Below are positions 1 to 6,865 of a DNA stretch of 23,975 bases, in pieces; the first letter of the stretch is position 1, and each line of letters begins with the position of its first letter. The stretch lies in contig JARFQC010000019.1 of NCBI GenBank assembly GCA_029287965.1, positions 1-23,975 of the forward strand, read 5' to 3'. A program made the translations under genes and the position numbers. The DNA is from Arenicellales bacterium (GTDB lineage Bacteria > Pseudomonadota > Gammaproteobacteria > BMS3Bbin11). The notes under the pieces were generated by a model. That model worked only from the letters and a program-made list of their open reading frames with translations. It was not told the DNA's origin and made no database searches.

Positions 1-395
1 AGGCACGCTGGCTTGCCAGGGGCGCCATCCGTATAGGCAGTGCTGAGTTCGCCGCACTGGCTGCATTGCCGGCTGCTACGTACACGTTGCCGTAATATGC
101 CGATTTCAAGGCGCACGATCACGGCCAGGTGGAAGGGCTGACCGATCATGGCCAGCGCCCTGTCGAGTGTCTGCGCCTGGGGCAGGGACTGCGGGAAGCC
201 CTGCAGCACAAAGCCCTCCCGGGCGGCTGGATCTGCGAGCTCTCGGGTAATGGTCGCCAGCGGCGCCTCGCCGCTTATCACATCATCGGCAGCCTGTTGA
301 TCAACGTTCAGCAGCATCAACCCGGCCGATTGCGACAGCTCACGGGCAAGCCTGGCAATTCCGGTTCCGGGTAGTCCGAGCAGGTTCAGTCGCAT
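1..395 (-). CDS. Degenerate adenylate kinase-like protein (C-terminus outside window)
   Basis: An open frame runs from the ATG at 393-395 on the minus strand to the window edge, giving 131 residues without a stop. The start MRLNLLGLPGTG, the later stretch GFVLQGFPQSLPQAQTLD and a CxxC pair followed by a further Cys fit the adenylate kinase fold: P-loop, the GFLLDGFPR segment and a zinc-type lid. The key residues are not those of an active kinase. The P-loop reads GLPGTGIARLA, so the invariant lysine is Ile, and DGFPR has become QGFPQ, losing the AMP-site Asp and Arg. The part between P-loop and GFVLQGF is also about 30 residues shorter than usual, which removes much of the AMP-binding domain. 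It lies divergent to pfp. I infer a non-catalytic paralogue or a nucleotide-sensing relic. Family assignment is fairly sure; function is unknown. Confidence 0.75.
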   Translation of the reverse strand, partial: MRLNLLGLPGTGIARLARELSQSAGLMLLNVDQQAADDVISGEAPLATITRELADPAAREGFVLQGFPQSLPQAQTLDRALAMIGQPFHLAVIVRLEIGILRQRVRSSRQCSQCGELSTAYTDGAPGKPAC

Positions 396-734
396 GAGTG
401 TCCTGTAACTGTCTGGTGCGTCATCTGTCATATCACCCGCTCCATTTAATCGCCGTACGGTTGCTAGATCAGGCGTAAATCGGCAGAATCGCGGGTCCGA
501 GGTCGATGATGAGCACAAAAAATCCCGATTTTACCGAGTCTGAGCCGAATGTCATTGTGACAGCGCTCGGCGCGAGGACTACCGGGGAACCGGTCGTGTT
601 CTGGCGCAGCTAAGCGGAAAGGCCGAACAAGAAGCGCAGTGCGCCGTCAATATCTGAAACGAATCAAACTTTAAAACCAACCCTGTCCCGAGGCCTGCCG
701 GTCATGGGGCGCTCGCAACAACGAGGATCATTCG
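396..734. other. Divergent intergenic region between the adk-like gene and pfp
   Basis: This 339-base gap has no convincing gene. It should hold the promoters of both divergent genes, but I cannot pick out a good -35/-10 pair. Two short inverted repeats are visible: AAAATC-CC-GATTTT at 519-532 and ACCGG-GGAA-CCGGT at 581-594. Either could be an operator; neither has a U-run placed to make a good terminator. A GAGGA Shine-Dalgarno sequence at 723-727 serves pfp. Confidence 0.5.
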
Positions 735-1985
735 ATGCCTAAAAATGCCTTTTATGCCCAGTCCGGCGGCGTGACAGCCGTTATCAACGCGTCCGCATGC
801 GGCGTGATCGAGACAGCACGCAAGAATACAGACAAGATCGGTACCGTCTACGCCGGCCGCAACGGCATTATCGGTGCGCTGACGGAAGAACTGATCGACA
901 CATCAAAGGAATCGGATGAGGATATCGCGGCCCTGCGTCACACGCCATCCGGTGCATTTGGTTCCTGCCGTTTCAAGCTGAAGGGGCTGGAAGAGAGCAA
1001 GGCGGAGTATGAGCGCCTGATCGAGATATTCAAGGCTCACGACATCGGCTACTTCTTTTACAACGGCGGCGGCGATTCGGCCGATACCTGCCACAAGGTT
1101 TCGCAGTTGTCCGAGAAAATGGGCTTCCCCATCCAGGCTATCCACGTTCCGAAGACGGTTGATAATGATCTGCCCATAACCGACACCTGCCCGGGTTTCG
1201 GTTCGGTTGCCAAGTACATTGCCGTATCTACTCTTGAGGCGTCCTACGACGTCCGTTCCATGGCCAAAACCTCCACCAAGATATTCGTTATCGAAGTCAT
1301 GGGGCGTCACGCCGGCTGGATTGCTGCCGCAGGCGGCCTGGTGGAAGATCACGACATTCCTGTCCTGATCCTGTTCCCGGAAGTGGAATTCGACCAGGAG
1401 AAATTCATCGCAGCCGTACAGGCGAAAGTAGAAAAGCACGATTTCTGCACGATCGTCGTCTCTGAGGGCGCACACTGGCCCGATGGCAAGTTCCTCGCCG
1501 AACAGGGCACACGCGACGCGTTTGGACATGCCCAGCTGGGCGGTGCGGCACCTGTTGTCGCGAATATGATCAACGAAGCGCTGGGACTCAAATTCCACTG
1601 GGCAGTTGCTGATTACCTGCAGCGTGCAGCCCGCCACCTGGCATCCAAAACTGACGTCGAACAGGCCTATGCCATGGGCAAGGCCGCAGTAGAGTTCGCC
1701 GTTGCCGGCGACAACGCCATCATGCCGACGATCGACCGCATCTCCAACAATCCGTTCAAATGGGAAGTTGGCAAGGCACCGCTGTCCGAGGTGGCCAATG
1801 TCGAGAAAATGATGCCGATGGATTTCATTTCCGAAGACGGTTTCGGTATTACCGATGCCTGCAAGGAATACCTGATCCCGCTGATCCAGGGTGAGGACTA
1901 CCCTCCCTACAAGGACGGCATGCCCCAGTACGTCACGCTCAAGAACGAGATCATTGACAAGAAACTCGATCCTTTCGAGGTCTGA
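735..1985 (+). CDS. pfp: Pyrophosphate-dependent 6-phosphofructokinase
   Basis: This 416-residue protein interconverts fructose 6-phosphate plus PPi and fructose 1,6-bisphosphate plus phosphate in the cytoplasm. It belongs to the phosphofructokinase superfamily: GGGDS near residue 112, PKTVDND near residue 137 and MGRHAGWIA near residue 193. An ungapped alignment with E. coli PfkA (IGGDGS, PGTIDND) puts Asp where the ATP enzyme has Gly104 and Lys where it has Gly124, both marks of PPi-dependent enzymes. Length fits the roughly 415-residue bacterial PPi-PFK group. The ATG follows GAGGA by seven bases. An intrinsic terminator follows directly, then hppA and ppa, so all three genes handle PPi. 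In autotrophs and methanotrophs such enzymes are thought to run in the gluconeogenic or Calvin-cycle direction and recover PPi. A long antisense frame over this gene is a shadow. Confidence 0.93.
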   Translation: MPKNAFYAQSGGVTAVINASACGVIETARKNTDKIGTVYAGRNGIIGALTEELIDTSKESDEDIAALRHTPSGAFGSCRFKLKGLEESKAEYERLIEIFKAHDIGYFFYNGGGDSADTCHKVSQLSEKMGFPIQAIHVPKTVDNDLPITDTCPGFGSVAKYIAVSTLEASYDVRSMAKTSTKIFVIEVMGRHAGWIAAAGGLVEDHDIPVLILFPEVEFDQEKFIAAVQAKVEKHDFCTIVVSEGAHWPDGKFLAEQGTRDAFGHAQLGGAAPVVANMINEALGLKFHWAVADYLQRAARHLASKTDVEQAYAMGKAAVEFAVAGDNAIMPTIDRISNNPFKWEVGKAPLSEVANVEKMMPMDFISEDGFGITDACKEYLIPLIQGEDYPPYKDGMPQYVTLKNEIIDKKLDPFEV

Positions 1986-1992
1986 TCGCCCG

Positions 1993-2019
1993 GCCCCGGT
2001 ACATGCCGGGGCTTTTTTT
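1993..2019 (+). terminator. Intrinsic terminator after pfp
   Basis: A perfect seven-base stem, GCCCCGG (1993-1999) and CCGGGGC (2006-2012), with a six-base loop is followed by seven T residues (2013-2019). It starts eight bases after the pfp stop and should end the pfp transcript, so hppA probably has its own promoter. Confidence 0.9.
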
Positions 2020-2306
2020 GTGTGCCGGGTGCCCAATGAGCGCTCGAAACACCCCGAATTACTGTTGCTGCAGGCGACAATTGGCAACATCCTGCAACAA
2101 AAACCCGGTACGAGTTCTGTCCGGGTGCTTTCCGTGATCATCCGCTTTATTTATGCACCGGGTAAATCATTTGATGCCATTGTGTGAAAAGAGCGTGTAA
2201 ATTAGCGGGTTCTAATTATGGTTTTTAACGCGCCTTGATTAAGGTCATAACAATCTAGGCACTTCATCGGTATATCTCAGTCCCTGAACTGAATCAGGAG
2301 AAATCC
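2020..2306 (+). other. Intergenic region upstream of hppA
   Basis: After the pfp terminator there are 287 bases without a supported gene. The AT-rich stretch from about 2160 to 2280 is the likely promoter region of hppA, with candidates such as TTGATT at 2235-2240, but no pair with good spacing stands out. CCTT-GATT-AAGG at about 2233-2244 is a small symmetrical element. AGGAG at 2296-2300 is a good ribosome binding site six bases before the hppA ATG. Confidence 0.5.
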
Positions 2307-4328
2307 ATGTCTACCACAGCATTCTTATTTATTATCTGGGCAGGCCTGCTTGCCATCGTCTACGGAATCGTTTCCACGCGCTGGATCAAGGCTCTGCCCT
2401 CCGGCGGTGACCGGGTACAGGAAATTGCTTCCGCCATTCAGGAGGGCGCCCGCGCTTACCTGAACCGCCAGTACACGACCATCAGTGTCGCCGGCGGTGT
2501 CCTGTTCCTGCTGCTTGGCTACTTCCTCGACTGGGCTACCGCATTCGGTTTCGCACTGGGTGCAGTCCTGTCCGGTGCAGCCGGCTACATCGGCATGAAC
2601 GTTTCCGTCATGGCCAACTCACGTACTGCGACAGCCGCAGCACGGGGCGTCAACGCCGCTTTCCAGGTGGCTTTCCGCGGCGGTGCCATCACCGGCATGC
2701 TGGTTGTCGGGCTTGGCCTGATCGGTGTCGCGGGTTACTACGCACTGATGATAGCCATGGAAATCCCTGATCCCCTGCACAAGCTGGTGGGCGTGGCATT
2801 CGGTGGTTCACTGATCTCTATCTTCGCTCGTTTGGGCGGCGGTATCTTCACCAAGGGCGCCGACGTCGGTGCCGATATTGTCGGCAAGGTCGAAGCCGGC
2901 ATACCGGAAGACGATCCACGCAACCCGGCCGTAATTGCCGATAACGTGGGTGATAACGTCGGCGACTGCGCAGGCATGGCCGCTGACCTGTTTGAAACCT
3001 ACGCGGTAACCATTATCGCAACAATGCTACTGGGTGGCCTGCTACTCGAAACGGCCGGTTCTGCAGCCATCGTCTACCCGCTGGCACTGGGTGCTGTGTC
3101 AATTATCGCCTCGGTGATCGGTACCTTTTTCGTCAAGGTGACCAACAAGGGTCGCATCATGATGGCGCTGTACAAGGGCCTGATCGTATCGGGTGTACTG
3201 GCAGTCATCGCCTACTACCCCGTAACTACAATGGTCCTGGGTGACGGCGTCACAATTGGCGGCGAATTCATTCAGAGTATTAATCTGTACTACTCTGCAC
3301 TGATCGGGCTGGCCCTGACGGCCGCCATGGTCATGATCACCGAGTATTACACCGCTACCGAGTTCAAGCCGGTGCGCACGATCGCGAAGGCCTCGACCAC
3401 CGGTGATGGCACCAACGTTATCGCCGGCCTGGGTGTGTCAATGAAATCCACGACCCTGCCTGTACTTGCGGTCTGCGCCAGCATCTGGGGTGCATACGAG
3501 CTGGCCGGTTTGTACGGCATCGCCATCGCGGCTACGGCCATGCTGTCGATGACCGGTATCATCGTCGCACTCGATGCCTACGGTCCGATTACGGACAATG
3601 CCGGTGGTATTGCGGAAATGGCCGAACTGCCTGAAGAAATTCGCAACATCACCGATCCGCTCGACGCAGTCGGTAACACGACGAAAGCCGTGACCAAGGG
3701 CTACGCCATCGGGTCGGCCGGTCTGGCAGCACTGGTACTGTTCTCTGACTATACCCATAACCTCGGCGAGGCCATGACCTTTGACCTGTCCAACCACATG
3801 GTGATTATCGGACTGTTCATCGGCGGGCTGGTGCCTTTCCTGTTCGGGGCCATGGCCATGGAAGCTGTTGGTCGTGCCGCTGGCGGCATCGTCAACGAGG
3901 TGCGTCGCCAGTTCCGGACCATGCCCGGCATCATGGATCATACCCAGAAGCCCGACTACTCGCGTGCCGTGGATATGCTGACCCGTTCCGCGATCAAGGA
4001 AATGATCATCCCGTCACTGCTGCCGGTCGTACTGCCCGTACTGGTGGGTGTACTGCTGGGTAAGCAGGCGCTGGGAGGCATGCTGATTGGCAGCATCATC
4101 ACCGGTCTGTTCGTCGCCATCTCCATGACCACCGGCGGCGGCGCATGGGACAATGCCAAGAAGTACATCGAAGACGGTAATTTCGGTGGCAAAGGATCAG
4201 ATGCCCACAAGGCAGCGGTTACCGGTGACACGGTCGGTGATCCCTACAAGGATACGGCTGGTCCTGCTATCAACCCGATGATCAAGATCATCAACATCGT
4301 TGCACTGCTGATTATTCCATTGATCTGA
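2307..4328 (+). CDS. hppA: K+-independent proton-pumping membrane pyrophosphatase
   Basis: HppA hydrolyses PPi and pumps H+ across the inner membrane. The 673 residues are within the family's usual 660-770 range and are mostly hydrophobic, as expected for about 16 membrane helices. The substrate-binding acidic signature is intact around residues 190-230 (DVGADIVGKVE, then NVGDNVGDCAGMAADLFE), and the second acidic site near the C-terminus reads GDTVGDPYKDTAGP. The segment GNTTKAVTKGYAIGSAG has Lys where K+-dependent pumps have Ala (GNTTAA), so this is the K+-independent H+ type and not a Na+ pump. The ATG follows AGGAG by six bases. It lies between pfp and ppa, bounded by two terminators. Next to PPi-PFK it could turn PPi released by carbon metabolism into proton motive force. 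Confidence 0.95.
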   Translation: MSTTAFLFIIWAGLLAIVYGIVSTRWIKALPSGGDRVQEIASAIQEGARAYLNRQYTTISVAGGVLFLLLGYFLDWATAFGFALGAVLSGAAGYIGMNVSVMANSRTATAAARGVNAAFQVAFRGGAITGMLVVGLGLIGVAGYYALMIAMEIPDPLHKLVGVAFGGSLISIFARLGGGIFTKGADVGADIVGKVEAGIPEDDPRNPAVIADNVGDNVGDCAGMAADLFETYAVTIIATMLLGGLLLETAGSAAIVYPLALGAVSIIASVIGTFFVKVTNKGRIMMALYKGLIVSGVLAVIAYYPVTTMVLGDGVTIGGEFIQSINLYYSALIGLALTAAMVMITEYYTATEFKPVRTIAKASTTGDGTNVIAGLGVSMKSTTLPVLAVCASIWGAYELAGLYGIAIAATAMLSMTGIIVALDAYGPITDNAGGIAEMAELPEEIRNITDPLDAVGNTTKAVTKGYAIGSAGLAALVLFSDYTHNLGEAMTFDLSNHMVIIGLFIGGLVPFLFGAMAMEAVGRAAGGIVNEVRRQFRTMPGIMDHTQKPDYSRAVDMLTRSAIKEMIIPSLLPVVLPVLVGVLLGKQALGGMLIGSIITGLFVAISMTTGGGAWDNAKKYIEDGNFGGKGSDAHKAAVTGDTVGDPYKDTAGPAINPMIKIINIVALLIIPLI

Positions 4329-4351
4329 TCAGCAACAACGCTGCGAACAAG

Positions 4352-4379
4352 AAGGCCGGACCTAGTCCGGCCTTTTTTT
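4352..4379 (+). terminator. Intrinsic terminator after hppA
   Basis: GGCCGGAC (4354-4361) pairs perfectly with GTCCGGCC (4365-4372) across a CTA loop and is followed by seven T residues (4373-4379). Two A residues before the stem can extend it. It lies 23 bases after the hppA stop and separates hppA from ppa. Confidence 0.92.
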
Positions 4380-4380
4380 G

Positions 4381-4386
4381 TATAAT
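4381..4386 (+). promoter_or_regulatory. Possible -10 element of ppa
   Basis: A perfect TATAAT begins two bases after the hppA terminator T-run and 35 bases before the ppa ATG. That would give a leader of about 23 bases containing the AGGGA ribosome binding site. There is no recognisable -35 at the right distance because that position lies inside the terminator hairpin, so the match may be chance. Confidence 0.4.
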
Positions 4387-4415
4387 CAGCGTTTTTCCAC
4401 GCAGGGAATACGATT

Positions 4416-4964
4416 ATGAATCTCGACAGAGTGAGTTCCGGACGCCAGGTACCCGATGAAATCAATGTGATCATCGAGATTCCGGCCCACGCTGACCCGG
4501 TTAAGTATGAAGTCGACAAGGACACCGGGGCGATGTTCGTAGACCGGTTCATGAGTACAGCCATGCATTATCCATGCAACTACGGCTATGTCCCGCATAC
4601 CCTGTCCAAGGACGGAGACCCTGCCGACGTCCTGGTGATTACACCTGTACCGCTTATTTCCGGGTCTGTAATTGAGTGTCGCCCCGTGGGTGTGCTGAAA
4701 ATGACTGACGAGTCCGGTGATGATGCCAAGATTCTTGCCGTGCCGATTGCCAAGCTTTGCAGTATGTACAAAAACGTAAACACCTTTACCGACCTGCCGG
4801 AAGGGTTGATTGCTACCATTGCTCACTTTTTCGAGCACTACAAGGATCTTGATGAAGGCAAGTGGGTGCGGGTCGGTGGCTGGGGTGGACCTGACGAGGC
4901 CAAGGAAGAACTGCTGGCAAGCGTTGAGATGTACAAGCAGGCCCCGGAAAAGCCGAACTTCTGA
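4416..4964 (+). CDS. ppa: Soluble inorganic pyrophosphatase (family I)
   Basis: This cytoplasmic enzyme hydrolyses PPi to two phosphates with Mg2+, pulling biosynthetic reactions forward. At 182 residues it is close to the E. coli protein (176). The family signature DGDPADVLV lies near residues 67-75 with the metal-binding aspartates intact, and PVGVLKMTDESGDDAKILAVP-type sequence follows, as in E. coli. Early residues EIPAHADPVKYEVDK match the active-site lysine and tyrosine region. Its presence beside hppA means the cell has both an energy-conserving and a dissipating route for PPi, and the terminator between them suggests separate control. Confidence 0.96.
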   Translation: MNLDRVSSGRQVPDEINVIIEIPAHADPVKYEVDKDTGAMFVDRFMSTAMHYPCNYGYVPHTLSKDGDPADVLVITPVPLISGSVIECRPVGVLKMTDESGDDAKILAVPIAKLCSMYKNVNTFTDLPEGLIATIAHFFEHYKDLDEGKWVRVGGWGGPDEAKEELLASVEMYKQAPEKPNF

Positions 4965-4985
4965 CACGAATCGACATGGCGGTGT

Positions 4986-5825
4986 TTGCCATTGCCGCAT
5001 CCTTTAATTGTCTCTGATGCACGCCTGAACTTCGGCCGCCGGTCGAAAACGGGTGTGTTCATCCATTCGGTAAATGGCCATCAGGGTTGTCAAAACCGGG
5101 CTGGCAGAAATAATCTGTGCACGAAAACGATCGTTCTTTTTCTGTCGCTTGCTATCTCTGCACCGTTCTGTAGTCATGCCGCTCAAATTACCGCAGACCG
5201 GTTAGATCAGCTGATTATGCCAGTCTCGGCCATCATGAAGGCCGAACTCGAGGTCATTCCGACACCCGAGCAGGCCTTGAAGCAGGCAGTAAACTATCGC
5301 GGCAATGGCCAGTATGGCGAGGCCCGCGTCACCGCTTTGCACGGCATGTTCCTGGCTAATCCCGAATCCCGGACCTACCTGAAGCTGCGTGATGAAATAG
5401 ATTTCGAACTGCCTGTGTCCCAGGTCAAGGAATGGCTGATCAATGGTGAAACCGACGACGCCCGGGAGATGCTGGATGTACTTGCCGATCGTTATGCAAA
5501 TGATGAGCAGCATCTTGTGCAGATAGAATCCCTCCAGGGCAGCCTTGCCAGTGCTCACCGTTTCCAGTCAATGAAAAATGCCGATGAAAAGGGGGTCATC
5601 AATGCTGTGCGGCGGATTATGCGTGACTACTACAGGGAGTATAAGTTCTACCCGCCTAACTACCGTGTTCTTAACCGTATCCTCCCGCCCGGTCACGAGG
5701 CCCTGAAGAATTACGAGGTAGTCTATTTCAGATCGGCCCAGGCTGGTGGCTATCAGCTCGTGCTGCGCAATCGCGACAATCACGAGAACCTGCTGACCAT
5801 TACAGCGACCGGCCTGATTGAATAA
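4986..5825 (+). CDS. Unrecognised exported protein, start uncertain
   Basis: I do not recognise the family. The frame can open at TTG 4986 (279 residues), GTG 5055 or a non-standard CTG at 5115; none has a good ribosome binding site. The coordinates use the longest form. A clear secretion signal, KTIVLFLSLAISAPFCSHA, starts at about residue 47, which favours a start near 5055-5115. The mature part is acidic and helical (about residues 70-190), and reads like TPR-type repeats. The last 70 residues (YYREYKFYPPNYRVLNRILPP, then GGYQLVLRNR) loosely resemble the globular end of GspG-type pseudopilins without the pilin helix. I infer a periplasmic protein. A good promoter-like pair at 5087-5114 suggests it is not simply co-transcribed with ppa. 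Confidence 0.7.
   Translation: MPLPHPLIVSDARLNFGRRSKTGVFIHSVNGHQGCQNRAGRNNLCTKTIVLFLSLAISAPFCSHAAQITADRLDQLIMPVSAIMKAELEVIPTPEQALKQAVNYRGNGQYGEARVTALHGMFLANPESRTYLKLRDEIDFELPVSQVKEWLINGETDDAREMLDVLADRYANDEQHLVQIESLQGSLASAHRFQSMKNADEKGVINAVRRIMRDYYREYKFYPPNYRVLNRILPPGHEALKNYEVVYFRSAQAGGYQLVLRNRDNHENLLTITATGLIE
5087..5114 (+). promoter_or_regulatory. Possible sigma-70 promoter before the exported protein
   Basis: TTGTCA (5087-5092) and AATAAT (5109-5114) each match the consensus at five of six positions with a 16-base spacer. If used, transcription would start near 5121, after the TTG, GTG and CTG start candidates, so either this promoter or the assumed start codon must be wrong. Confidence 0.4.
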
Positions 5826-5826
5826 A

Positions 5827-5850
5827 AAAACCCGGCTGCAGCCGGGTTTT
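5827..5850. terminator. Bidirectional terminator between the exported protein and rpoH
   Basis: AAAACCCGGC (5827-5836) and GCCGGGTTTT (5841-5850) form a perfect ten-base inverted repeat around TGCA. The plus strand has four T residues after the stem; the minus strand has seven because of the A-run at 5824-5830. It begins right after the upstream stop codon and lies 24 bases past the rpoH stop, so it can end both convergent transcripts. Confidence 0.9.
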
Positions 5851-5874
5851 ACAGTGTTGCCTTGCGCGAGTGTA

Positions 5875-6735
5875 TCAGGCGACCAGAAGACCTTTCATCG
5901 CATTGAACGCCTTCTTTTCGATCTGGCGTATTCTTTCGGCAGATACGCCATACTTCTCAGCCAGCTCGGTCAAGGTCGCCTTTTTCTCGTCACTGTTCAA
6001 CCAGCGGCTCAGCACGATGTCGCGGCTGCGCTCGTCAAGTTGTTCAAGCGCAACGGCAAGTTGTTCATGGCGTGCCGTACTTGTTGTGTTGTGCTCGTAC
6101 AGGTTTTCCGGGTTGTAGCGGTTGTCAGCGAGGTAACCCGCTGGAGCGACAAATGCGCTGTCATCGTCCTGGTCGGTGCCCGCATCGAATGCTACATCGG
6201 AGCCACTCAGGCGGGACTCCATTTCCGTCACCGTTTTTTCCGGTACGTCGAGGTTTTTGGACAGGGCTTTCACCTCACCCTGATTCATCCAGCCCAGGTG
6301 CTTGCGGCTTTTACGTAGGTTGAAAAACAGTTTGCGCTGGGCCTTGGTCGTCGCAACCTTGACGATACGCCAGTTACGCAGGATGTAGTCGTAAATCTCG
6401 GAGCGAATCCAGTGCATGGCGAACGATACCAGCCTGACTCCACGATCCGGATCGAATCCTTTTACGGCTTTCATCAGGCCGATGTTGCCTTCCTGGATCA
6501 GGTCGGCCATGGCCAGGCCGTAGCCGGAAAATCCGCGTGCCGTGCGCACGACATAACGCAGATGAGAGAATATGAGTTGCCTTGCCGCGTCCAGATCATC
6601 GTTCTCGCGATAACGGACGGCCAGGTCGTGTTCTTCCTCGGCACTGAGCATCGGCGCACCGTTAATGGTCTGCAAGTAGGTCGCAAGACCGCTGTCCGTG
6701 CGGAAGTCAGCAATAACCGGTAGTGTTTGCGTCAT
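5875..6735 (-). CDS. rpoH: RNA polymerase heat-shock sigma factor (sigma-32)
   Basis: RpoH directs RNA polymerase to heat-shock promoters for chaperones and proteases. The 286-residue length is normal. Region 2 is clear (FSHLRYVVRTARGFSGYGL, then DLIQEGNIGLMKAV and FDPDRGVRLVSFAMHWIR, about residues 56-112). The RpoH box QRKLFFNLRK at 133-142, found only in sigma-32 proteins, settles the identity. A C-terminal helix-turn-helix (YGVSAERIRQIEKKAF) reads the -35. The ATG follows AGAGG (6744-6748) by eight bases. It lies 130 bases after ftsX on the same strand with its own promoter. A CIRCE operator overlaps that promoter, so HrcA repression is likely. The predicted leader of about 25 bases is too short for an E. 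coli-like RNA thermometer, whose fold also needs the early coding region. Confidence 0.97.
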   Translation of the reverse strand: MTQTLPVIADFRTDSGLATYLQTINGAPMLSAEEEHDLAVRYRENDDLDAARQLIFSHLRYVVRTARGFSGYGLAMADLIQEGNIGLMKAVKGFDPDRGVRLVSFAMHWIRSEIYDYILRNWRIVKVATTKAQRKLFFNLRKSRKHLGWMNQGEVKALSKNLDVPEKTVTEMESRLSGSDVAFDAGTDQDDDSAFVAPAGYLADNRYNPENLYEHNTTSTARHEQLAVALEQLDERSRDIVLSRWLNSDEKKATLTELAEKYGVSAERIRQIEKKAFNAMKGLLVA

Positions 6736-6766
6736 TAAATATGCCTCTGTTTACTTCTATTAATCA

Positions 6767-6796
6767 ATTTTAGCACTCGCGGAGTTAGAGTGCCAA
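6767..6796 (-). promoter_or_regulatory. Sigma-70 promoter of rpoH
   Basis: On the minus strand TTGGCA (plus positions 6791-6796) and TAAAAT (6767-6772) each match the consensus at five of six positions with an 18-base spacer. Predicted transcription start is near 6760, giving a leader of about 25 bases. The -35 lies within the distal CIRCE arm and the -10 overlaps the proximal arm, so repressor and polymerase cannot both bind. Confidence 0.65.
6770..6796. promoter_or_regulatory. CIRCE operator (predicted HrcA binding site)
   Basis: TTAGCACTC, nine bases, then GAGTGCCAA. The CIRCE consensus is TTAGCACTC-N9-GAGTGCTAA, so the first arm is 9/9, the second 8/9 and the spacing exact. It lies 34 bases upstream of the rpoH ATG and across its promoter. 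HrcA binds CIRCE and represses groE or dnaK operons in many bacteria. Here it would repress rpoH itself. hrcA is not in this window. Confidence 0.88.
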
Positions 6797-6865
6797 TTGA
6801 TGCAATAGTTCCGCAAATTATTGGTCAATAACTTATTGAATAAAAAGAATAAATTGTCCGTCTCT

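Noticed and set aside
519..532. AAAATC-CC-GATTTT palindrome as a terminator of the adk-like gene or pfp
   Set aside because: The loop is only two bases and it lies upstream of both divergent genes, so it cannot end either; an operator role is possible but unsupported.
903..2141. 412-residue open frame on the minus strand over pfp
   Set aside because: It lies almost wholly antisense to pfp, whose motifs are intact; it has no recognisable domain and runs through the pfp terminator.
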